Shown here piece after piece: positions 35,718-44,814 of a stretch of 64,000 bases of DNA. Below the pieces are notes generated by a model. That model was not told where the DNA came from, made no database searches, and saw only the letters and a list, made by a program, of their open reading frames with translations. The number at the start of each line of letters is the position of its first letter. Position 1 is the first letter of the stretch. Both the position numbers and the translations under genes were made by a program. Where the stretch lies: contig NZ_JAFBCY010000005.1 in assembly GCF_016907975.1 (NCBI RefSeq), forward strand, positions 186,001 to 250,000, read 5' to 3'. The stretch comes from Methylopila capsulata. Its GTDB lineage: Bacteria > Pseudomonadota > Alphaproteobacteria > Rhizobiales > Methylopilaceae.

Positions 35718-37076
35718 ATGTCGGCTGCCGCCGAAGGGAGGCCTGCGCACTCGCGCAGGGTGATCGCCGCGTCCTGCGTGGGCACGGCGCTCGAATGGTA
35801 CGACTTCTTCATCTACAGCTCGGCCGCGGCCCTGGTCTTCGGCCACCTGTTCTTCCCGAAGCTCGACCCCGCCACCGGCACGCTGGTCGCGCTCGCGACC
35901 TTCGGCGTCGGCTTCCTGTCGCGCCCACTCGGCGGGCTCGTGTTCGGCCATCTCGGCGACCGCATCGGCCGCAAGCCGGTGCTGATCATCACGCTGCTGC
36001 TCGTCGGCGTCGGCACCCTGCTTATCGGCCTGCTGCCGACCTATGACCAGATCGGCGTCTGGGCGCCGATCCTGCTCGTGTTCCTGCGGCTGGTGCAGGG
36101 CTTCGGCGCCGGCGCCGAGTACGGCGGCGCGGTCCTCATGCTGGTGGAGCACGCGCCGCCCGGCCGTCGCGGATTCTGGGGCTCGTTCGCGCCGCTCGGC
36201 GTCGGCGCCGGCATGATGCTGGCGTCCGGCGTGTTCGCGCTGGTGTCGCGGCTGCCGCAGGAGGACTTCCTGAGCTGGGGCTGGCGCGTGCCGTTCCTGC
36301 TCTCGATCGTCATGGTGATCTTCGGCGTCGTCATCCGCATGGGCCTGAAGGAGACGCCCGTGTTCGAGAAGATCGCGGCGGAGCCCGAGACCAAGTCGAA
36401 GAACCCGGTCTGGGAGTCGATCTCCCGCCAGCCCCGAAACTTCTTCGTGGTGCTGGGCTCCCGCCTCGCCGAGAACGGCCACGGCTATCTCTTCCCGGTG
36501 TTCGGGCTGAGCTACGCGGTCAACAACCTCGGCGTGCCGAAATCGGAGGCGCTGTTCGCGATGATGAGCGGCTACGTGGTGCAGATGATCTGCGTGGTCG
36601 CCTTCGCCTCGCTGTCGGACCGCATCGGCCGGCGGCCGGTCTATATCTTCGGCGCCTTGTTCGGCTGCCTGCTCGCCTTCCCGTTCTTCGCCATGCTGGA
36701 GGCCAAAACCACCTTCTGGCTGTGCGCGGCGTTCTGGCTGGCGCTCGGCGGCAACGCGGCGATGTTCGGCACCCAGGCCGCCTATTTCGCGGAGCTGTTC
36801 GGGCCGAAGCGGCGGTTCTCCGGCTTCGCCTTCGCGCGCGAGCTGGGCTCGATCCTCGCCGGCGGCCCCGCGCCGGCGATCGCCACGGCGCTTGTCGCCT
36901 GGGCCAGCGGCTCGTCCTGGCCGGTCGCGCTCTACGCGATCTTCCTCGGCCTCGTCACGGCCTACGCGGTCTGGATGGGCCCAGAGACCTACCGGGACGA
37001 CATCACCGTCGACGCGAGCGAGAGCGAGCCGGAGCGCGCCAAGGCCGAACCACGCTTTGTCCGCGCGGTCGCCTGA
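35718..37076 (+). CDS. MFS transporter, MHS family (linked to the PhyH dioxygenase)
   Basis: 452 residues, 12 predicted spans. MHS signatures: CVGTALEWYDFFIYSSAAALVF at the start, GHLGDRIGRKPVLI, and GFGAGAEYGGAVLMLVEHAP. A second DRIGRRP motif marks the C-terminal half. GGGAGGAT precedes the ATG. It is the second gene behind the LacI-controlled promoter and probably imports the dioxygenase substrate. A short acidic/Ala C-terminal tail follows the last span. Confidence 0.88.
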   Translation: MSAAAEGRPAHSRRVIAASCVGTALEWYDFFIYSSAAALVFGHLFFPKLDPATGTLVALATFGVGFLSRPLGGLVFGHLGDRIGRKPVLIITLLLVGVGTLLIGLLPTYDQIGVWAPILLVFLRLVQGFGAGAEYGGAVLMLVEHAPPGRRGFWGSFAPLGVGAGMMLASGVFALVSRLPQEDFLSWGWRVPFLLSIVMVIFGVVIRMGLKETPVFEKIAAEPETKSKNPVWESISRQPRNFFVVLGSRLAENGHGYLFPVFGLSYAVNNLGVPKSEALFAMMSGYVVQMICVVAFASLSDRIGRRPVYIFGALFGCLLAFPFFAMLEAKTTFWLCAAFWLALGGNAAMFGTQAAYFAELFGPKRRFSGFAFARELGSILAGGPAPAIATALVAWASGSSWPVALYAIFLGLVTAYAVWMGPETYRDDITVDASESEPERAKAEPRFVRAVA

Positions 37077-37142
37077 CGCCTCCGCGCCGATCCCTCCGGC
37101 GGGCGCTTGAACCTGCGCCCGCCGGAGCCACTTAGCCGCGTC

Positions 37143-38024
37143 ATGTCCCCCCGCGCGCTCCTCATCGTCAACGCCAAGAGCCGCACCGGCCAGGATGCGC
37201 GCGACCATGCGGTCGACGCCCTCCGGTCCGCAGGACTCACGCCGATCCCGCTCTCCGCCGACAGCCGGGACGAGCTGTCCCCCGCGATCGCGGCGCGGGC
37301 GGACGAGGCGGAGATGATCCTGGTCGCGGGCGGCGACGGCACGCTGAACGCCGCCGCCAAGGGCGTGCACGCCTCGCAGAAGCCGCTCGGCGTGCTGCCG
37401 ACCGGCACAGCCAACGACCTCGCCCGCACGCTTGGCGTTCCCCCCGACCTCGACGCCGCGATCCGCATCGTGGCGGAGGGCCGCACGCGCCGGATCGACC
37501 TCGGCCAGGTCAACGACGAGCTGTTCTTCAACGTCGCGAGCCTCGGCCTCAGCGTGGACCTCGCGGAAGAGCTGACGAGCGACCTCAAGCGTCGCTTCGG
37601 CCGGCTGGGCTACGCCGTGGCGGCGGCGCGGGCGCTCGCGCGGGCGAAGCCGTTCCGCGTCACGATCGAGAGCGACGCCGGCCGGGTGCGTACGCTCAGC
37701 CTGCAGGTCGCGGTGGGCAACGGCCGCTTCTACGGCGGCGGCAACGTCATCGAGCGCACCGCCGCCATCGACGACGGCCGGCTCGACCTCTACAGCCTCG
37801 AGTTCGCCCGCGCCTGGCGGCTGGCGCTGATGCTGAAGGCGCTCCGGATCGGCGACCATGGGGCGTGGCGGGAGATCCGATCGATGAGCGGCCAGTCCTT
37901 CGACGTGCGCACCCGAAAGCCGAAGCCGATCAACGCCGACGGGGAGATCATCGCGGAGACGCCCGCCCGCTTCCGGCTGCTGCGCCGGGCGATCGAGGTC
38001 TTCGTGCCGGCGGAGAGCGCCTGA
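37143..38024 (+). CDS. Diacylglycerol/lipid kinase family protein (YegS-like)
   Basis: 293 residues. The catalytic-domain motif is LVAGGDGTLNAAAKG (GGDGT nucleotide-binding signature) near 62-76, preceded by LLIVNAKSRTG and followed by VLPTGTANDLARTLGV. The C-terminal beta domain includes NVASLGLSVDLAEELT and VAVGNGRFYGGGNVI. Members phosphorylate lipids such as diacylglycerol or related amphiphiles on the inner face of the membrane. The ATG at 37143 fits the usual start; an upstream TTG at 37107 would add 12 residues. Confidence 0.85.
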   Translation: MSPRALLIVNAKSRTGQDARDHAVDALRSAGLTPIPLSADSRDELSPAIAARADEAEMILVAGGDGTLNAAAKGVHASQKPLGVLPTGTANDLARTLGVPPDLDAAIRIVAEGRTRRIDLGQVNDELFFNVASLGLSVDLAEELTSDLKRRFGRLGYAVAAARALARAKPFRVTIESDAGRVRTLSLQVAVGNGRFYGGGNVIERTAAIDDGRLDLYSLEFARAWRLALMLKALRIGDHGAWREIRSMSGQSFDVRTRKPKPINADGEIIAETPARFRLLRRAIEVFVPAESA

Positions 38025-38025
38025 C

Positions 38026-38472
38026 GTGATCGATCTGACGCGCGACCCGGCGTTCTTCCGCGTGCTTTCGGACAGCCACGCCCGCTTCGTCGGCCGCCCG
38101 CTCGCCCCCGAAGGCGCGGACGCGGCCTGGCTCTACGACGACGCGCCGTTCGCCGTGCTGGCCCACGACGGCGGAGCGGACCCGCGCTTCGTCTACGCCA
38201 ATCTGACAGCGCAGAGGTGCTTCGAATACGGCTGGGATGAGATCATCGGCCTGCCCTCCCGGCTGTCGGCGGAGGCGCCGGAGCGCGCGGCCCGGCAGGC
38301 GCTGCTCGACGCGGTGACGCAGAACGGCTTCGCGGAGAACTACCGCGGGATTCGCGTCGCCAAGTCCGGCCGGCGGTTCTGGATCGAGCAGGGCGTGGTC
38401 TGGCGACTGGTCTCGCCGGACGGGTCGGCGGTCGGCCAGGCCGCGACCTTCGCGAACTGGCGCGACGCTTAA
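38026..38472 (+). CDS. MEKHLA domain (PAS-like) protein
   Basis: 148 residues of one domain: WLYDDAPFAVLAHDGGADPRFVYANLTAQRCFEYGWDE, LPSRLSAEAPERAARQALL and RRFWIEQGVVWRLV are characteristic of the MEKHLA domain, a PAS-related fold found alone in bacteria and at the end of plant HD-ZIP III proteins. Ligand and function are unknown. The start is GTG, one base after the lipid kinase stop, so it is probably co-translated with it. Its stop overlaps the end of the convergent MHS transporter gene by two bases. Confidence 0.8.
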   Translation: MIDLTRDPAFFRVLSDSHARFVGRPLAPEGADAAWLYDDAPFAVLAHDGGADPRFVYANLTAQRCFEYGWDEIIGLPSRLSAEAPERAARQALLDAVTQNGFAENYRGIRVAKSGRRFWIEQGVVWRLVSPDGSAVGQAATFANWRDA

Positions 38473-39764
38473 GCCCGCTCCCGCCGCCACAGCCACAGCC
38501 CGACGGCGCAGCCCAGCGCGGAGAGCGCCGCCACGTAGTGGGCGTGGGCGAAGGGATCGAGCCGCAGCAGGAACGGCAGCAGCACCGGCGTCAGCCCGCC
38601 GAAGACGGCGTAGGCGACGTTGTAGGAGAACGACACCCCAGTGAAGCGCACAGCAGCCGGGAAGGCGCGCACCATGACGTAGGGCACGCCCGCAACGACG
38701 CCGACCGCGAGCCCCGCAAGCGCGTAGAGCGGCGTCAGCAGGGCGGGGTCGCTCGGCGCGTAGGCGTAGAAGATCCAGACGCAGACGCCGAGGACGGGAG
38801 CGCCGAACGTGAAGAACGGCCCGGCGCCGATTCGGTCGATCAGCGCCCCGGCCAGGACGCAGCCGATCGCGAGCCCGACGGTGGCCGCGGCGTTCGCCGA
38901 CAGCGCGGCGGCGATCGGGACGCCGTGCAGCCGTTCCAGCAGCGCGGGGGTCATCAGGATGACCACCACGATCGCCGCCGACAGCAGCCAGGTCAGCAGC
39001 ATCGAGACGATCACGGCGCGGCCATGGTCGCGCAGCGCCGCCTTCAGCGGCAGTTCGGCCGCGACCTCGGCCCGGGCCTTCATCTCCCGGAACACCGGCG
39101 TCTCGTCCAGCAGGCGGCGGAGGTAGACTGAGGCGAGCCCGAACACGCCGCCGAGCAGGAACGGCAGCCGCCAGGCCCAGTCCGCGACGGTTTCGGGCGT
39201 GAAGGCGCGGTTCACGAGTCCGGCCGCGAGCGAGCCCATCAGGATGCCGACGGTCAATCCCGCCGTCAGCACGCCGCAGGCGAGGCCGACGCGGTTCGGC
39301 GGCGCGTGCTCCGCCACGAACACCCAGGCGCCCGGCGCCTCGCCGCCGATCGCGGCCCCCTGCGCCACGCGGAGCGCGAGCAGCGCGATGGGCGCGGCGA
39401 CGCCGATCGTGGCGTAGGTCGGCAGCAGGCCGATGCCGAGCGTCGCGAGCCCCATCAGCAGGATGGTGAAGGCGAAGACGCGTTTGCGGCCGACCCGATC
39501 GCCGACATGCGCCATGACCACCCCGCTCAGGGGCCGCACGAGATAGCCGACGGCGAACAGCGCGAAGGTCTGCGCCTGCCGGAGCCACTCCGGGATTTCC
39601 GGCGGAAAGAACAGCTGACCGATCACTGTCGCGAAGAACACGAACACCACGAAGTCGTAGAACTCGAGCGCGCCGCCGAGCGCCGCGAGACCGAGCGTCT
39701 TGCCATCGCGCGCGGTGAGCGGGCGGGCCGGAGCCTGCGCGAGATCCGGGGCCAGAGCGCTCAC
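38469..39764 (-). CDS. MFS transporter, MHS family
   Basis: 431 residues from GTG at 39764. MHS signatures: GGALEFYDFVVFVFFATVIG at the start, AHVGDRVGRKRVFAF and GAAIGGEAPGAWVFVAEHAP. The body has 12 predicted spans. The GTG sits in a GTGA overlap with the stop of the DUF2938 gene upstream, so the two are translationally coupled. Substrate unknown. Its stop overlaps that of the convergent MEKHLA gene. Confidence 0.86.
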   Translation of the reverse strand: MSALAPDLAQAPARPLTARDGKTLGLAALGGALEFYDFVVFVFFATVIGQLFFPPEIPEWLRQAQTFALFAVGYLVRPLSGVVMAHVGDRVGRKRVFAFTILLMGLATLGIGLLPTYATIGVAAPIALLALRVAQGAAIGGEAPGAWVFVAEHAPPNRVGLACGVLTAGLTVGILMGSLAAGLVNRAFTPETVADWAWRLPFLLGGVFGLASVYLRRLLDETPVFREMKARAEVAAELPLKAALRDHGRAVIVSMLLTWLLSAAIVVVILMTPALLERLHGVPIAAALSANAAATVGLAIGCVLAGALIDRIGAGPFFTFGAPVLGVCVWIFYAYAPSDPALLTPLYALAGLAVGVVAGVPYVMVRAFPAAVRFTGVSFSYNVAYAVFGGLTPVLLPFLLRLDPFAHAHYVAALSALGCAVGLWLWRRERA

Positions 39765-40243
39765 GCCAGAGCCTCGACGATCACCGCTGCGAGGTACAAT
39801 CCGAGCCCGAACACGGCGTGGCCGACGATCTGCGCCAGACGGATGCGGTTGGGGTTCGGGCGCTTGCGGGAGGCGATCCCGGCGCCCATCCCCGGCGCGA
39901 GGATCAGCCAGCCCGCGAGCACGGTGACGAGGCCCACCGCGAGGGCGGGGCCGAGGGTCGGCGCCTTCGCCCAGTCGAGCCCCCAGATCGCCAGCAGCGC
40001 CGCGGCGAACAGGACGCCGATGAGGTAGTGCATGGTCCAGCCGATGGCGGTCTCGCCCCTCACCGGCGCCGCCGCCGCGATGTCCGCATGCGCGAAGCGT
40101 CCGCGCCCGGCGTGCGCGAACCACCGGCCGACCAGCGCCCAGTTCGCCGCGGGCAGGCGCAGCAGAACGAGCAGTCGGATCCACAGATCGAACAACGCCG
40201 TGGCGCCGACCCCGATCAGCGCAGCCCTGACGACGAACTCCAT
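39761..40243 (-). CDS. DUF2938 family membrane protein
   Basis: 160 residues with about four membrane spans, starting MEFVVRAALIGVGATALFDLWIRLL. Family-typical segments are WALVGRWFAHAGRGRFAH, IGWTMHYLIGVLFAAALLAIWG and LAPGMGAGIASRKRPNP. DUF2938 is an integral inner-membrane family of unknown function. It is coupled (GTGA) to the MHS transporter downstream. It is divergent from the heme-uptake sigma gene, sharing a 304-base intergenic region with it. Confidence 0.82.
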   Translation of the reverse strand: MEFVVRAALIGVGATALFDLWIRLLVLLRLPAANWALVGRWFAHAGRGRFAHADIAAAAPVRGETAIGWTMHYLIGVLFAAALLAIWGLDWAKAPTLGPALAVGLVTVLAGWLILAPGMGAGIASRKRPNPNRIRLAQIVGHAVFGLGLYLAAVIVEALA

Positions 40244-40547
40244 GCGGAGCGCTCCTCGCCGAACGCTCCGCTTCGAAGGAAACGGCCTCGACGTCGACGG
40301 CGGGTTTCTTGAAGCCCGAACATCCCGAACATTCAAGCTCGCGGGACGCGCCGCTCAAGTCACGCCAGTGAAATCTATCTGGAATTATACCAAATCAACT
40401 GTGTGGAATAATGCTTGTCTTTGGCCCGGAGTTCGTCTTGATCGTGGACGGCGCACGCTCGGCGCCGAAACCCTTCATCGTCTTACGCCGTTTCACGGCG
40501 ACACTGCGGCTGCGCCCCATGTCCTCCTGCGTTTCAGCGGCCACGCC
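40244..40547. other. Divergent intergenic region upstream of the heme-uptake operon
   Basis: A 304-base region between DUF2938 and the ECF sigma gene. Most is GC-rich, but 40371-40425 is a clear AT-rich island, likely the promoter area. It holds a 22-bp site (40378-40399) shared with the iron ABC operon, and a second TGGAAT 22 bases after the first (40380 and 40402). No credible small gene was seen. Confidence 0.5.
40378..40399 (+). promoter_or_regulatory. 22-bp site shared with the first iron ABC operon
   Basis: This site begins TCTGGAATTA and ends CAAATCAAC; 19 of its 22 positions match the site at 24084-24105 (other strand). It lies 148 bases before the sigma gene start and 135 before the divergent DUF2938 start, in the AT-rich island. 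It may be the binding site of an iron- or heme-linked regulator controlling both uptake systems. Confidence 0.5.
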
Positions 40548-41096
40548 ATGGCGAGCGTAACGTCTCCCACGTCGATGTCGTCCTGGCGCTCGTCTCTCAC
40601 CCGACTGTTCGAAGGGCACCGCGGTCAGCTCGAACGCATGGTCCGCCGGCGGGTGCGCGACGGCGAAGCCGCGGCGGACATCGTGCAGGACGTGTTCGCG
40701 CGCGTCTTCAAGGCCGGCAGCGCGGGCTCCGACGACGACGACCGCCGCATCCTCTACGCCGCCGCCCGCAACGCCGCGATCGACCACAACCTCGCGGCCG
40801 GCCGGCGCTCCCGCGCGCTCGCCCAGCTCACGCCGGAGCAGCTCGCCACCGAGCCGGCAACCCAGGACGACGCCTTCGCCGCGCAGGAGACGCTGAAGGC
40901 GCTCGCGAAGGCGCTGGAGCGTCTTCCGCCCCGCACCCGCGAGATTTTCGTCGCCCGCCGGCTGAGGGGCGAAACCAACGCCGAGATCGCGGCGCGGCTC
41001 GGCGTCACGGTCCGGGCGGTGGAAAAGCAGCTCGCGCGCGGCCTTGCGCAGTGCCGCGAAGCGCTGGCCGATCACCTCGGCGACGATTTTTCCTGA
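40548..41096 (+). CDS. hasI: ECF sigma factor, FecI/HasI type
   Basis: 182 residues from the ATG at 40548 (a second in-frame ATG is at 40575). Sigma region 2 is seen in LERMVRRRVRDGEAAADIVQDVFARVF and region 4 in LPPRTREIFVARRLRGETNAEIAARLGVTVRAVEKQLARG, both FecI-like. It should direct RNA polymerase to the receptor and hemophore genes once released by the FecR-type anti-sigma encoded next. This sigma/anti-sigma/receptor order is that of fec and has systems; the downstream HasA-like gene makes HasI the better name. Confidence 0.88.
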   Translation: MASVTSPTSMSSWRSSLTRLFEGHRGQLERMVRRRVRDGEAAADIVQDVFARVFKAGSAGSDDDDRRILYAAARNAAIDHNLAAGRRSRALAQLTPEQLATEPATQDDAFAAQETLKALAKALERLPPRTREIFVARRLRGETNAEIAARLGVTVRAVEKQLARGLAQCREALADHLGDDFS

Positions 41097-41203
41097 AACC
41101 TCGTTCGGGCTTCGCGCGCTCGATCGTTCTTGAGACAGAAGCTGGAAGCCTTCTAAGGTCGGAACGTGAGAGAACGCGCGCGAAATACCACAGGCCGCCG
41201 CCC

Positions 41204-42145
41204 ATGACGGCCGAACGACCGACCGAGGCCCACCGCGCAGCCGCCGCGTGGTGGCTCGCCCGCCGGGACGGGTCCCAGGGGGCCGCCGACGAGGCGAGCT
41301 TCGCGGCATGGCGCGACGCGGACCTCCGCCACGCCCAGGCCTATGATCAGGCCGAGCGGCTCTGGGCCGCGCTCGGCGCCCCGCTTGCGACGGTCGCCCA
41401 ACGGTCAGCGCGCCCGAAGGTCCGGCGGCCCGCGGCGGCGTTCCTCCGTCCACGCTTCGCCGCGCTGGCGATCGCCGGCGCGCTCGTCGTCTGGGCCGCG
41501 GCCCCGCTCGTGACCACGCTGCGCGCCGACGTGGCGACGGCTCCGGGAGAGACGGCGCTGCACGTGTTGCCCGACGGCTCGACCGCGCGACTCGGCCCCG
41601 ACGCCGCGCTCGCCGCGGATTTCGAACCGGGCGCCCGCCGGGTGGCGCTGCTGAAGGGCGAGGTCTATTTCGAGGTCGCTCCGGACCCCCATCGCCCGTT
41701 CACCGTCGATGCCGGCGAGGCCAGCGTCCGGGTCGTCGGCACCGCCTTCGACGTGGACCGCGCGGAGGGCGGCGTCACCGTCACGGTGAAGCGCGGCGCC
41801 GTCCGCGTCCTGGGCGACGCCGACGCGTCGGAAGTGGCGCTCGGGCCCGGACAGCAGGTCGCGGTCGTCGACGGACGTCCCGGCGAAGCCGCTCCGGCGA
41901 ACGTCGACGCCGCGCTCGCCTGGATGTCGGGCCGGCTCGTGTTCGACAAGGCGCCGCTCGGCCGGGTCGTCGAGTCGCTGCAACGGCAGACCTCGTCCCG
42001 CATCGTGCTGCGGGGGTCGCTGGCCGATCGCCGCGTCTCCGGCACCTTCCCCACGACAGGCGTCGCGCAGAGCCTCGACGCCGCGGCCGCCGCCGTCGGC
42101 GCGCAGACCTTTCAGATCACGCCGTGGGTGACGGTGGTCTACTGA
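41204..42145 (+). CDS. hasS: FecR-family anti-sigma factor (HasS-like)
   Basis: 313 residues. The cytoplasmic N-terminus (AAAWWLARRDGSQGAADEASFAAW) is the DUF4880 sigma-binding type. One span follows at about 78-97 (AALAIAGALVVWAAAPLV). The periplasmic part carries the FecR domain (LPDGSTARLGPDAAL to VRVVGTAFDVDRAEGGVTVTVKRG) and ends with an STN-like segment (ESLQRQTSSRIVL). It holds the sigma factor at the membrane until the loaded receptor signals through its own N-terminal domain. Spacing to hasI is 107 bases, with an AGAAG...CTTCT inverted pair in the gap. Confidence 0.88.
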   Translation: MTAERPTEAHRAAAAWWLARRDGSQGAADEASFAAWRDADLRHAQAYDQAERLWAALGAPLATVAQRSARPKVRRPAAAFLRPRFAALAIAGALVVWAAAPLVTTLRADVATAPGETALHVLPDGSTARLGPDAALAADFEPGARRVALLKGEVYFEVAPDPHRPFTVDAGEASVRVVGTAFDVDRAEGGVTVTVKRGAVRVLGDADASEVALGPGQQVAVVDGRPGEAAPANVDAALAWMSGRLVFDKAPLGRVVESLQRQTSSRIVLRGSLADRRVSGTFPTTGVAQSLDAAAAAVGAQTFQITPWVTVVY

Positions 42146-42167
42146 CGCTCCGCAGAGGGGCGGAGCG
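42146..42167 (+). terminator. Hairpin between anti-sigma and receptor genes
   Basis: CGCTCCGC (42146-42153) pairs perfectly with GCGGAGCG (42160-42167) around a 6-base loop directly after the anti-sigma stop codon. A short T-run (TTTTT) follows about 20 bases later. It may attenuate transcription from the regulatory pair into the receptor gene, which then needs its own sigma-dependent promoter. Confidence 0.4.
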
Positions 42168-42279
42168 GCGCCCCTTCGTTCCCGAGTCTTTTTCGCCGAT
42201 CGCGGTTCGCAAACCCCGGGCCTGCTCGTTTCTCATCCTGAGAGCCGGGCGACGCCGGCTCGGGGGACGGGACGGCGTG

Positions 42280-44754
42280 ATGCGTTTGGCGATGGGACGG
42301 GGCTTCAGGCTCGCGGGGTTGAGCGCGTGGCTGCTGGGCGCGAGCGCGCTCTCCGCCGCGCCAACGCAGGCGCAGCAGGCTTCCGAGACCACCTACCGTT
42401 TCGACGTCGCCGCGAAGCCGCTGGCCGCCGCGATCGCCGACGTCGGCGCCACCAGCGGCTGGCGCATCGCCTATGCTGCGCCCTTGCCGGCCGGCGCGCA
42501 GAGCCGCCCCCTCAGCGGCGTCTACTCCACGCCCCAGGCGCTCACGGCGCTTCTCGGCGATACGCCCTTCGGCGTTCGCGTCGTGGGGCCGCGCGCCGTG
42601 ACGCTGTACGACCGGAACGCCGCCGCCATTCCGTCCGGCGTGGACGCGGGCGACGCCATCCTGATCGGCCCCGTCGAGGTGACGGCGAACGCGGGCTCTG
42701 CCGGTGGCCCCGGCTGGCAGGGCGCCTCCGACGACGTCTACGAGACCCCGGGAAGCGTGGCGCAGGTCGGCCGGCAGGCGATCGACGAGCGCGGCGGCGC
42801 CCGCAACACCGCCGACATCCTGCGCGGCGTCTCGGGCCTCAACACGGTGGTCGACCGGCAGAACCCGGGCGTGAACGTCAACATCCGCGGCCTGCAGGAC
42901 CAGGGCCGCGTGAACATGTCGATCGACGGCGCCCGGCAGAACTTCCAGCAGGCGGGCCACGGCTCGACGGCCTACGTCTACGTCGACCCCGAGCTGCTCT
43001 CGCGCGTCGACGTCGAGAAGGGCGCGACCTCGACCGCCGGCGGCGCGGGCGTCATTGGCGGCGTGGTGAACTTCCGCACGCTCGACGCCTCCGACGTGAT
43101 CCTCGACGGCAAGACCTGGGGCACGCGGCTCAACGCGACCACGGGCACCAACGCGTTCGACTTCAACGGCAGCGCGGCGCTTGCGGCGCGCGTGGGCGAA
43201 TCCGTCGAAGTGATCGGAGCGGTGGGCCGCAAGAAGCTCGGCGAGTACGAGGCGGGCAAACGCGGCGACGCGCTGGACGAGCGGTCCTCCGATAGCTCCA
43301 GCACGCCCGTCTCAGACTTCGTGACGCAGGACCAGTGGTCCTGGCTGCTGAAGGCGAGCGCCGAGGTCGCCGAAAACCACAAGATCACGTTGAGCTATAT
43401 CGGCCTGAACACGGACTTCGGCACGGGCAGCGGCGCGTACATCGACACGAACACCGTCGAAAACCACACCGCTACGGCCGCCTATCGCTGGACGCCGGGC
43501 GGACCGTGGTTCGACCTCGACGCCAAGGTCTATTACACGCGCACGTCGGACGACCAGTTTCGACCTGCGCGCCCCCCAAGGACCCCGGCGGCCCGGGTCG
43601 ACTACGCCATCGACACCTTCGGCGGCTCGCTTCAGAACACGTCGCGCTTCGAAATGCCGGGCGTCAACGTCGCGGTGACCTACGGCGGCGAGTACTTTCA
43701 CGACAAGACCGACACCGCCTCGGTCTGGGCCGACCCCGGCTTCGATCCCGACAACGTTCAGTTTTCGGGCAGCAACCCAAACGGCAAGCGCGGCGTGGGC
43801 AGCGCGTTCGGTCAGATCGAATTGACCCATGCCGACTGGCTGCAGGTGATCGGCGGGCTGCGCTACGACCGGTACGATCTGAGCGGATCCGGCCTCGTGT
43901 TCAGCGAACTCGCGGGCAACGCGTTCCTCCCATTCCACGTGGACCGATCGCAAGGTCGCCTGTCGCCGACCGCGACAATCGCGGTGACGCCGCTCGCGGG
44001 AGTGCAGGTCTACGGCTCCTACAAGCAAGGCTTTCGGCCGCCGACGATCATGGAGACCCTGCTCGGGGGATCCCACATCGGCGGCTCCATCTACTTCGCG
44101 CCCAATCCGAACCTGAAGCCCGAGATCTCCGAGACCTGGGAGGCCGGCGTCAACCTGAAATTCGATGGCGTCCTGCGCGACGATGACGCGTTCCGCGCAA
44201 AGATTGCGATCTACTCCACCGAGGTCAAAAACTTCATCACTCAGGCGACCATCTCCAACGGCGGGGAAGGCTATTACTTTGCCAACGTGAACCTGAAGAA
44301 TCCGGCCACGCTTAAGGGCCTCGACCTCGAAGCGAATTACGACGCCGGCACGGCGTACATCGGCGCGTCGGTCTCGCTCATCGACGGCACCTACGACGAA
44401 GACTACGATTCCGGCGGCTACGCGTATCCAAGCCTGCAGAGTCTCTATCTCGCGCCGAAGACGAAGGTGGCGATCGACGGCGGCTTCAGGTTTTTCGAAC
44501 GCAAGCTGACCGTCGGCGGCCGTCTCACCCGCGTCGTCCCCGAGGACATGCTGGGAGCAGCCAACACGCAGTCGCCGATCTACAAGCCGTATGTCCTGCT
44601 GGACGCGTACGCATCCTACAAGATCAACGATAATTTCACCGTCCGCGCCGCGATCGAGAACATCACCGACCGCGCCTATGTGGACGCGATGGCCTCCCAA
44701 CTCACCGCTTCGCCGGGCCGCACAGCGACCCTCGGCGTGACGGCGCGGTTCTGA
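42280..44754 (+). CDS. hasR: TonB-dependent heme/hemophore receptor with signalling domain (HasR-like)
   Basis: 824 residues. A signal peptide (about 1-32, ending PTQAQ) is followed by an STN signalling domain (about 39-108), a TonB-box-like segment (ILIGPVEVTA), a plug (about 155-265: NPGVNVNIRGLQDQGR) and a 22-strand-type barrel ending in a C-terminal aromatic (VTARF). Heme-receptor hallmarks are FRPP and NPNL boxes flanking a His (GGSHIGGS); another His is in the plug (QQAGHGST). These two are candidate heme ligands as in Serratia HasR. The STN domain should signal to HasS. The gene follows the anti-sigma gene and precedes the hemophore gene. Confidence 0.9.
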   Translation: MRLAMGRGFRLAGLSAWLLGASALSAAPTQAQQASETTYRFDVAAKPLAAAIADVGATSGWRIAYAAPLPAGAQSRPLSGVYSTPQALTALLGDTPFGVRVVGPRAVTLYDRNAAAIPSGVDAGDAILIGPVEVTANAGSAGGPGWQGASDDVYETPGSVAQVGRQAIDERGGARNTADILRGVSGLNTVVDRQNPGVNVNIRGLQDQGRVNMSIDGARQNFQQAGHGSTAYVYVDPELLSRVDVEKGATSTAGGAGVIGGVVNFRTLDASDVILDGKTWGTRLNATTGTNAFDFNGSAALAARVGESVEVIGAVGRKKLGEYEAGKRGDALDERSSDSSSTPVSDFVTQDQWSWLLKASAEVAENHKITLSYIGLNTDFGTGSGAYIDTNTVENHTATAAYRWTPGGPWFDLDAKVYYTRTSDDQFRPARPPRTPAARVDYAIDTFGGSLQNTSRFEMPGVNVAVTYGGEYFHDKTDTASVWADPGFDPDNVQFSGSNPNGKRGVGSAFGQIELTHADWLQVIGGLRYDRYDLSGSGLVFSELAGNAFLPFHVDRSQGRLSPTATIAVTPLAGVQVYGSYKQGFRPPTIMETLLGGSHIGGSIYFAPNPNLKPEISETWEAGVNLKFDGVLRDDDAFRAKIAIYSTEVKNFITQATISNGGEGYYFANVNLKNPATLKGLDLEANYDAGTAYIGASVSLIDGTYDEDYDSGGYAYPSLQSLYLAPKTKVAIDGGFRFFERKLTVGGRLTRVVPEDMLGAANTQSPIYKPYVLLDAYASYKINDNFTVRAAIENITDRAYVDAMASQLTASPGRTATLGVTARF

Positions 44755-44814
44755 ACCGCCGCGCCCGCTTCAAGCCCTCGCCTTGACCGAGGGACGACCC
44801 AAGGAGATTGCGCC

